NCBI GenBank assembly: GCA_021234155.1
Contig: JAJEKV010000099.1
Coordinates: 2,486,165-2,550,164 of the forward strand
Reading direction: 5' to 3'
DNA length: 64,000 nt
From: Isoetes taiwanensis
Lineage: Eukaryota; Streptophyta; Lycopodiopsida; Isoetales; Isoetaceae
Position 1 is the first letter of the stretch, and every line of letters starts with the position of its first letter. The notes beneath the pieces are model-generated. The model searched no databases. It saw nothing but the letters and a program-made list of their open reading frames with translations, and had not been told where the DNA came from. A program made the translations under genes and the position numbers. This document shows positions 56,655 through 64,000 of this stretch, in pieces.

Positions 56655-57618
56655 TAGGGATATTCTAGCATATACCTAGGATATGCCAAAAGCCCACATA
56701 AACAAGGGTTTGCCCCCCTAGGGGCAACCCAAAAAGGTCTGCACACACAAATGATAATGTCTCGAGCTTTACTAAATATTTCTGACTGATGTTTAAAATT
56801 ACTATCAGAGAAAAGTTTTAAGAACATGTGAAAAAAAATGAGCCTGACTTAAATTTGGGATGATAGAGAAAAATTACATCAAAGTGGATCAAATTCTGTC
56901 AGAAAACCAGCAAGTAGATATTTGGATCTTGAGCTTTATAAGGGTTTTTGCATGACTGCAACTGGCATAGATCTGAATATGGCCTAAGATCATGTGCAGA
57001 ATATAAAATTGTAGTTTGGATCACCAAAAGCGTCTCTGAGTGTGCAGACCTTTCTTTGTGTCAAGGAAGTGCACTGGCCAAATTTTCTTCCAATATTTGA
57101 ACCCGATTTTCTCAAACATCCCAGATTCAAATTGAGCCAATTTTTTCCCACATCTCACTCCAACTTTTCTCTGGTTTCTTCTTCAAAAATCATTTGAAGA
57201 AGATCAACACAACTCGAGATATTCAGATCTGAGTGCAAGTACCATATTTTGCTTTAGGAATCCTAATGTTATTGATGCCTTTTTGTATAATTTTGCAACT
57301 CAGACATTTGGAACTCAGACTGAAAAAGGAACTCATACTAAAGAAAAAACATTTGAATTGAATGCTTGAACAGAATTACACATCACACACCAAGAACTGG
57401 GTCACTTGTTTTCCTCATAAATTTTACAAACCACGAATTGTGAAAGTTTTCAAGCTTCCCAATATTATCTACCCTCATACAGTGCTATAGCATGGAGGTT
57501 GCTCATGGCTTCGTCCATCTCTCTTTTTGGTATCTTGTGTGTCTTGTCCTTTGAAATGTGACAAGTTGGATATTGACCATACCACACACTCCACCAATTC
57601 CCTCATTTGAGGATCAGC

Positions 57619-57622
<4 letters not shown>
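56655..57622. other. Intergenic; right inverted-repeat arm inside
   Basis: No gene supported. A small direct repeat of ATATCCTAGG-type sequence occurs at about 56650-56690. The arm at 57071-57297 is the only larger structure. Confidence 0.45.
57071..57297 (-). repeat. Inverted repeat, right arm (pairs with 49708-49935)
   Basis: Begins GCACTGGCCAAATTTTCTTCC and ends near TGTATAATTTTGC; it is the reverse complement of the left arm 7.1 kb away. The arms enclose the PPR fragment and the unknown coiled-coil ORF. Confidence 0.8.

Positions 57623-57653
<31 letters not shown>
57623..57653 (-). other. Poly(A) tail of the LINE (31 T on the plus strand)
   Basis: An uninterrupted run of 31 T marks the 3' end of the minus-strand LINE to its right. 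Confidence 0.9.
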
Positions 57654-57654
<1 letters not shown>

Positions 57655-58093
57655 AGAGTAAGAGTAGATTTTTTCATTAATTAGATAAAGCCATACAATC
57701 CATTTACCAAGCTAGGAGATAGCATGGTAATGATGTAAAATTGATACTCGTATAGGTTGAGCATCAAAGAGAAAAACAATTATGGTGAGAGTACTTAGAT
57801 GATAACAGTAGTAATAAAGGAATAGTAGCAGCAGTGATAAAAGGAGTGACAGTAAGAATCGGTGAACTGTCAGTAGTATCTTTAGATTTCTCAAGTATAC
57901 TGATAGGATGAGATCAGCCTTCTGCAGAGAGGATGAATTCAGCTTCCTGTAAAGGACTCTCCAAAATAGGGTCTTCAAATTCCAGTAACTGCAAACAAAA
58001 ATACCAAACATGATCTTCAAAAATTGGATACTGGAAATAATGAGCATGATTGGAACTGGTGGGCATGGATATGTTATGGAAAAGCAAGTAGGG

Positions 58094-58633
58094 CTAGATT
58101 TGGCTGTTGAGGTTATTGTTGAACCACTCATTGTAGTGCTGGTAGAAATCTGTTGTCGATCCCTGAGTGTAAGTATTTTTGCCACAGTCATTTTGAAGAA
58201 GTAGCCTAGTCAAACTTTCCTTCCCCATAAGTAACAGCAAAGTGCCATAAAGGTCTGTGAGAAGTTTATGACTGTAATACATTTCCCTGTATCTGCTCAA
58301 CTGTCTTTCTGTCATTGCAAAATGAGTATTGGATAGGAAATGGAACAGAATATGCATTTGCATGAGTTCCCTTGTGTAGATCTGTGCCCAAACTGCTTCC
58401 CTCTCCCTGGAGCTCTCAACCTCCTGTATGAATTCTTCTGTCATTTGACATAACTGTTTCAAGGTTAAATCTTTCCCAGTTTTCTGATTTTGATGCAGAG
58501 ATACTTCATGACTGTCAATATCTGTATTTAGTCTTGTAGATCCTTCTCCTTTAAGAAACCTAAGATATTCTGTCACAATCCGAATATGGAGCATTAGAAT
58601 CAATGACATTGAAATTTGACATAAATAAATCAA
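58094..58633 (-). CDS. Extra LINE ORF downstream of zf-RVT
   Basis: A 179-codon frame overlaps the end of ORF2 by about 74 bases in another frame. It is helical and polar, with stretches such as LTLKQLCQMTEEFIQEVESS and ERQLSRYREMYYSHKLL, and has no known domain. It may be a C-terminal extension of ORF2 after a frame change, or a separate third ORF. Confidence 0.55.
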   Translation of the reverse strand: MIYLCQISMSLILMLHIRIVTEYLRFLKGEGSTRLNTDIDSHEVSLHQNQKTGKDLTLKQLCQMTEEFIQEVESSREREAVWAQIYTRELMQMHILFHFLSNTHFAMTERQLSRYREMYYSHKLLTDLYGTLLLLMGKESLTRLLLQNDCGKNTYTQGSTTDFYQHYNEWFNNNLNSQI

Positions 58634-59940
58634 AATGGCCCCTGAATAGCCCCATTAAATTCCAGCAATTGTTGTAACTTTCTCCAAACTTCCTTTTATG
58701 GCATGTGGCTATAGCTTCAATATCCAGCTGGAAATGCATTTTTATCCAGAAAATAGAGAAGGGTTTAGAGGCATAAAGGATTCTATTTATGGATTTCCAA
58801 ATATTCCATAAGGCAGTATGAACAAGAGTGTTAGCAAAGATATCATCTTGCTGCAGAAATTCTAGGATGTTATTGGTGTTCCTTTTTTTAAGGTGATGAC
58901 CAGTCTTATCCAGGAACCAATTCCAAAAGGGCCTAAGTTTAGAACAATTAAAGATATGCTCCAAAGTCTCATCCTGAAGGCAGCCAGAGTGACAAAAAGT
59001 AGCAACATTACATCTCTTGGACAAAGATACCAAATTTGTGAGACTCTTTTGTGCAATTAACCATACAAAGAAGCAGATTTTCGGAGTGCAGTAGGAGTTC
59101 CAGACATTTTTGAATAAAGATAGAACTTGTGAGTGATTTAAGGACCATTTCTGCATAGCTTTAACAGGGACATCAGCAACACTAATCAAAGAGTAGATTT
59201 TCTTGACCTTATAGACTATCTTACCATTTATAGAGCAACCAATGGATTTATTAAAATCAAGAAATTTATTGAAAGGAGCCAAGATAGACTTAAAGTGAGC
59301 ATAGATTTTCTTGTCACTTGAAGTACCTTTAAGTACATATTTCAAGTCAGTCCATGAAATAAAGGAGTTGTTATTTCTATACAGATCCTTGATAGCATTG
59401 ATTCCCTTACTAGCCCACTTATCATAGATTTTTGGATGTTTGATAGCCATAACCTTAGATTGCTGATCAGAGAAAATAGGGGACCAGAAAAGACTTGTGT
59501 TCATAGTAGCATCTTGAAGATTATTTCTTTGTAACACAGGATAAATTTTATTCCAAGCCATAATCATATTCCTCATCATAGGAGATGTATTAGGAGCAGG
59601 ATGAATATTAACAAAAGCAGATTCTGGCAGAGAATATTTAATTGAAGGGTGGCCAGAAGGATAGGAAATATTCAACCAATAAGCAATAAACTTGAAAGCA
59701 GGAGAATCACTGCCCACAATTGTTCTCCAGATGTATTTGCCTGCCAAAGAACAAGCCTGTAAATGAAGGTTTTTACATCCAAGCCCCCCCAAAATCTTAG
59801 GTCTAGCAATTGAGTTCCAGTTTACCAGATGAGATCCATTCCATATGAAATTTTGAATTATTTTCTCCAGCTCAGAATAAATAGATTTAGGAGCAACCAG
59901 CCCAGAGGAGAAGTATACATGGGAAGAAGCAAGAACTGAG
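58560..59940 (-). CDS. LINE ORF2, C-terminal region with zf-RVT
   Basis: From about 59940 the frame runs through SIYSELEKIIQNFIWNGS and KILGGLGCKNLHLQA, the usual post-RT region. It then has IYSLISVADVPVKAM, NSYCTPKICFFVWLIAQKSL and a zf-RVT motif with Cys/His in CNVATFCHSGCLQDETLEHIFNCSKL. A frame change at about 59960 separates it from the RT frame. Confidence 0.85.
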
Positions 59941-59944
59941 TTTG

Positions 59945-61135
59945 CTATGATGGTCCTAACGCAAAAGAGAGGGAATTTCTATAATTATTCAGCTTCTTCT
60001 TGATTCTTTGAAGGATTGGATCCCATAGACCTTTCAAACTGATATTGAGAGAAAGTGGCATGCCTAGAAGATTAGAAGCTTGATTAGAGTTGAAGACAGA
60101 AATGCCACAGATTGAAGGCTGGATAACATCTCCAACAATCCTACTTTTCTCCAAATTAAGATGAACCCCAGAGGCAGCAGAGAATTCTTTAATTAGCTCC
60201 AGGAAAATATTGATGTTACTGGGATTAGAGTCCAAGAAAGCAAACGTGTCATCTGCATATTGGGATATAGTGAGGTATTCCAGACTGTTAGGGAGCTTGA
60301 GACCAGATAAGATTCCAGAGTTTTGCAAATGAATAACACATCTCGTGAGCATTTCAGCTACAATAAGAAACAGATATGGAGCTAGAGGGCAGCCTTGTCT
60401 AACCCCCTTTGCCAGAGGAAAGAAATTTGATGGGGATCCATTTATCAAAACAGTAGAATTAGACATAGAGTTTAAACCATGAATGAGAGAAATGAGCTTG
60501 GGCTGGAATCCCATCTTTTTTAAAGCAAGATCTATGAAGTCCCAACTTACAGAGTCAAAAGCTCTCTTAAAATCTAGCTTGAGAAGAATACAAGACTGAT
60601 TAGAGATCCTGTTCCAATGCAAACCCTCCATTGCAGTAATGTAATTGTCTAAAATGAACCTGTTAGGTAGAAAAGCAGTTTGATTGGCACTTATATTTTT
60701 CTGGAGATAAGATTGAATTCTGTTGGCAATAATTTTAGCACATAGCTTATATGAGGAATTTGTGAGAGAGATTGGTCTCCATTCTGAGAAGGAGCTATGG
60801 TTATCCACCTTTGGCACTAAAGTGATGAATCCAGCAGAGATTGAGGGGTGTAAATGATTTGAATTCCAGAAACCCTGCACAAGACTAATAATATCTCCCT
60901 TCATAATTTCCCAAAAATTAACATAAAATTCAGGAGGTAGTCCATCTGGACCAGGAGACTTGTTTTTTGAGAAACTCAATAAGGTTTTATAGATCTCTTC
61001 TTCCTTGGGAATAGCAGTGAGAGAAATATTCATGTGATCAATAGGATTAAGCAAGATAGAATCTAGCCTACTCATGAAATTGTTTTTGTCCAAAATATTA
61101 GCAGCAGAGAGATCACACTTCTTAGCAGCTAAGAG
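59945..61135 (-). CDS. LINE ORF2 reverse transcriptase
   Basis: The RT has SPGPDGLPPEFYVNFWE, FITLVPK, WRPISLTNSSYKLCAKI, LLKLDFKRAFDSVSWDF (first Asp), GVRQGCPLAPYLF and SQYADDTFAFLD (YADD box), the standard L1-clade order. It primes from nicked target DNA. A frame change near 61135 separates it from the endonuclease linker, and another at about 59960 ends it. Confidence 0.95.
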   Translation of the reverse strand, partial: LLAAKKCDLSAANILDKNNFMSRLDSILLNPIDHMNISLTAIPKEEEIYKTLLSFSKNKSPGPDGLPPEFYVNFWEIMKGDIISLVQGFWNSNHLHPSISAGFITLVPKVDNHSSFSEWRPISLTNSSYKLCAKIIANRIQSYLQKNISANQTAFLPNRFILDNYITAMEGLHWNRISNQSCILLKLDFKRAFDSVSWDFIDLALKKMGFQPKLISLIHGLNSMSNSTVLINGSPSNFFPLAKGVRQGCPLAPYLFLIVAEMLTRCVIHLQNSGILSGLKLPNSLEYLTISQYADDTFAFLDSNPSNINIFLELIKEFSAASGVHLNLEKSRIVGDVIQPSICGISVFNSNQASNLLGMPLSLNISLKGLWDPILQRIKKKLNNYRNSLSFALGPS

Positions 61136-62354
61136 TGGTGCCAGAGTTATTGATAACCTGGTTTATGGAATTCTTGAGCAGTCTGCTTTTAGCCACTCTG
61201 AAAAAGAATTTGGAGCTACCATAGTCTATTTCACTATTGTATTTAATTTTGCACTTGATGGCAGAGAATTTGGCATCCCTTTCTTCAATGCTTTTTAGAA
61301 GATTTTCAATTAATTCCTATCCAGCATGAAGATTGGGATTATAGGGATCAATTTGGAGCAGGGATCTGATATCTTTCATCTTGCCCAGAAGACTCTCTTT
61401 TTCTTGGATTTTAGCTTTGTGTCTATTTTTGGCCCAAGACTTAATCCAATCCTTAACTTTTTTGATCTTGAAATAGAAGTTCTTCATGGAGGAATTTGGC
61501 AACATGGAGTCAATAGAAGTATAAAATTCAGTGAATTCTTGCTGGAAGGAAATATTCTGGAGAAGAGAACAGTTAAACTTGAAAGGAATATTCCTGTCCT
61601 TGGGATAAATCAGCATATGCTTAGTGTTCAGAAATTGGGGCTGGTGATCAGATATAGAGGTTCCCTCATCACTTGTCACAAAGCAATTGTCCCAAAAATC
61701 AGAGTTTGGACTAGAAATATAAAATCTATCCAAGGCGCAATAAACTCTGTCCTTACCCTTCTGCTTGTTAGACCATGAGTAAGTAGAAGTGGAGGAAGGA
61801 ATATGAATAAGTGACGAGCTAGTTACAAGATTATCCCAATTAGATCTCTCAGCTATGGTCATATTGATTTTATTCCCAAGCTTCATATCCCAAGTAGGGG
61901 TATTGTTAAAATCTCCAGCTAGGATCCAGTCAATAGTAGAGTTATTTGAAATCCAATCTTTAATTGTAGGCCAAAGATTCTCCCTTTCTTTTGGACATGT
62001 GGAGGCATAGACATTTATGATACCAATAGTTGAATTGTTTAAAGAGAAAGTCACAGCTTGCCACATTTTAATCACACTATTACAGAAAGAGATGTGATGC
62101 AAATTTTTCCAAATAATAGCCATCCCCCCTCGAGTTCCATTAGCTTCTATCCAAATTGAAGAAGACCCTGGGTAGATCCAATCTCCCAGATTGGAAGCTT
62201 CAAATTTAGGGAGCTTCAACTCCTGAAGTAAGATAATATCAGCATTATACTGTTTTAATTGAGAAATAGCTCTCCTTCTTTTAAGAGGTCCCTTGATACC
62301 TCTCAAATTCCAACTAACAATCTTCATCAGAGAAGGAAGATAAATAAAGAGCAA
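61136..62354 (-). CDS. LINE ORF2 endonuclease
   Basis: The APE-type nuclease begins MKIVSWNLRGIKGPLKRR, then ILLQELKLPKF (catalytic Glu), RGGMAIIWKN, GIINVYA, WILAGDFNNTP (Asp and Asn) and TSISDHQP (SDH motif), all in order. A TAG at about 61317 interrupts the linker, after which the frame continues to 61136. It nicks target DNA for insertion. Confidence 0.93.
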
Positions 62355-62433
62355 GATAGAGAAAGATCAATTTTTTCTCCCAGATTTTTTTGCCCCTTTC
62401 TTGTTTCCTTGTTTAGATTTTTTGCTTCTAGTG

Positions 62434-63981
62434 TTATTGGCTGGGGTTAGGATCCTTTATATTTATCAAAGCTTTAGATGAAGACTTTGTCTTTAAAAAG
62501 GTATCTCTAAGCAGCTCATCATCTCCCCAACTATTATTGCACACATTTTCTTTATTATGATCTAGGTCAGGCTCATCATCACTTTCAGAGGCACCCCCTG
62601 GAATGAACTCAAACATTCTATTTATAGAATTATCAAATAAGCATTTTTTAGAAGACTTCAGGAGAGGTACTTGCCTGGGAGATTGAGCATTCATAGTCAG
62701 ATTCGAGAGTTGAAGATGATCTCCGACCGATACTTGAAGGAGTTACCTTAGTTAATTGTGTCCGCTCGATCCGTGTGTCCAAAACCATCATTATTTCTGA
62801 ACAGAACAAACCAAGAATAGTTTGGGGAAGAGTCCCTCCTTCCTGTCTCCTCATCTTGAGAAACATCATTAGCTGAGCTTATGCCAATTAATCCATCTTG
62901 AGAGTGGCCATTTGCTTTTCAATTTCAGAAGATATGGATGGATATACTTGGTTCACCTGAAGGGGACTTTTTCCAAAGTCTATAAGAGGTTCAAATTGGT
63001 CAATAAGGTTTGAGCATGAGGGTTGGGAGGATAAATGAATATTAGGCATAGCATTTGGCTTTGCAGATGTATCAGATGGAGTTCCAATCAATTTCCCTGA
63101 ATTTCCAGGATCCAAAATTTGCTCATCAAGGTTAGTATTTAAGTTTACAAGTACCTGAAATTGGTTGGAGCAGAGGATCTTATTTTCCAAGTCAAGTCGA
63201 TTTGAGTTCTCCAAAGTGTCTTGCTTCCCATTGATCAGGTCAGAATCTATGCCAGATACTGAATATACTTTAGAGGGATTTGGAGATATCACCACTGCTG
63301 ATTTTTTTTCAGTCTGAGGATCAGAATTCACCTTTTCTTTCTCTTTAATGATTGAGCATCAAAAGGAAAAGGTTTTGGAGTATGGCTTTCCCTAATTAAT
63401 GAATCTCCCTTACTGTTTTTTTTTAGATTCAATGATGTGGACAATCTGGAATTATTCAAAATCTTTGCATCCTGAATAATTTTGTCTAAAGTCGAGTGCA
63501 AGTCTTCTGTTGACTTGGCTAATTGACCAATTGGAGCTTTTCCCTTATCAGAGAATTCCCCATACTTCTGAATAACCTTAATTTCTGCAGCATTTTTATA
63601 TATATTTGTTAAGCTGCTTTTGTTTGAAGTCGAATCTGAGAATACAATGCCTTGATTTTGCTTTATTTTTTCTCTCTCTAATATGTTCTTTTGGATTCTC
63701 CTTTGAGAGCCAGTAACTCTTTTCCAAGCAAATTCATTGTTGTTACTTTTTGTCCCATTGCTTGGTAATATCAATCTGTTTGTATCCACCATACCTTGAG
63801 GTTTAGTGGCATTATTTATGACATGATCATTTGGAGTCAGAACCTTGTCATTCATACTTGATTCCTTTGAAGGAATTTTGTTCTTTGCAATATTTCTGCC
63901 CTCAGCTTGATCCTTGATATTTTCTTTGCAGTTGTCAAACCAGAAATGCCTGTTTTCACATAGATGACAAAGAGGAGGCAA
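62434..63981 (-). CDS. LINE ORF1 (gag-like), three frames, partial
   Basis: The start visible here reads CHLCENRHFWFDNC, a CCHC-type zinc knuckle, followed by a long Ser/Asn/Lys-rich region. Frame changes at about 63330 and 62870-62690 divide it into pieces (63981-63328, 63331-62888, 62869-62648, 62694-62434). The last ends with an acidic segment (SESDDEPDLDHNKEN). LINE ORF1 proteins bind the element RNA. The zinc knuckle lies near an end that could continue past the window. Confidence 0.75.
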
Positions 63982-64000
63982 ACCTGACCATCTCAGTGAT

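Larger units (their letters stand above)
57623..64000 (-). mobile_element. L1-like LINE retrotransposon, 5' end beyond the window
   Basis: The minus-strand order is ORF1 with a zinc-knuckle-like start, then an apurinic endonuclease, reverse transcriptase and a zf-RVT region, followed by an extra ORF, a 3' UTR and poly(A). At least one stop and several frame changes break ORF2. The 5' end is not in the window. Confidence 0.95.

Overview
The window looks like nuclear DNA of a plant with a large, repeat-rich genome. The evidence is GT-AG introns, Copia, LINE, CACTA and hAT elements nested in one another, TNP2/DUF4218 transposase genes, and a pentatricopeptide (PPR) gene start whose wording resembles fern and lycophyte PPRs. 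A fern is my best guess (inference). Almost nothing here looks like an intact host gene; the window is mostly mobile DNA in several layers.

Layout. 1-13 kb: a decayed multi-exon minus-strand gene ending in a HAD/NIF-type phosphatase domain (about 2.28-4.47 kb), AT-rich sequence, a second decayed minus-strand gene (about 9.3-11.2 kb) with fold-back repeats, and a short plus-strand exon at 12.5 kb. 13.7-44.5 kb: a multi-gene mobile element present as a 25.1-kb-period direct repeat. A 5.68-kb block at 13720-19403 recurs at 38813-44469. Each block has the start of a minus-strand ORF (here ORF-H), a divergent AT-rich spacer, a plus-strand DUF7869-type gene, and the tail of a minus-strand TNP2/DUF4218 transposase gene. 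Between the blocks lie the rest of TNP2, an unrecognised minus ORF (ORF-C) and the body of ORF-H. ORF-H ends in a clear histone H3-like fold.

Later insertions broke this element. CACTA-1 (30066-38546, TSD CTT) sits inside the ORF-H coding sequence and carries a nearly complete Copia element (30546-35604, TSD CATCT). CACTA-2 (21114-26695, TSD GCC) sits inside ORF-C. A hAT-like MITE (28734-29280, TSD TTTATGAC) sits on the ORF-H stop codon, and a relative lies at 13061-13590. 44.5-57.6 kb: tandem and direct repeats, a hAT-type transposase C-terminus, an unknown coiled-coil ORF and a broken PPR gene, the last two enclosed by inverted 228-bp repeats. 57.6-64 kb: a minus-strand L1-like LINE with poly(A), open at the right edge.

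Most interesting: a mobile element that appears to carry a histone-H3-fold protein beside a CACTA-type transposase and a DUF7869 protein. Second, the differences between the duplicated copies, and between the two Copia LTRs, crowd at CAG/CTG/CCGG sites, while a 440-bp stretch almost lacking those sites looks identical. This suggests methylation-linked consensus error, so several apparent frameshifts may not be real.
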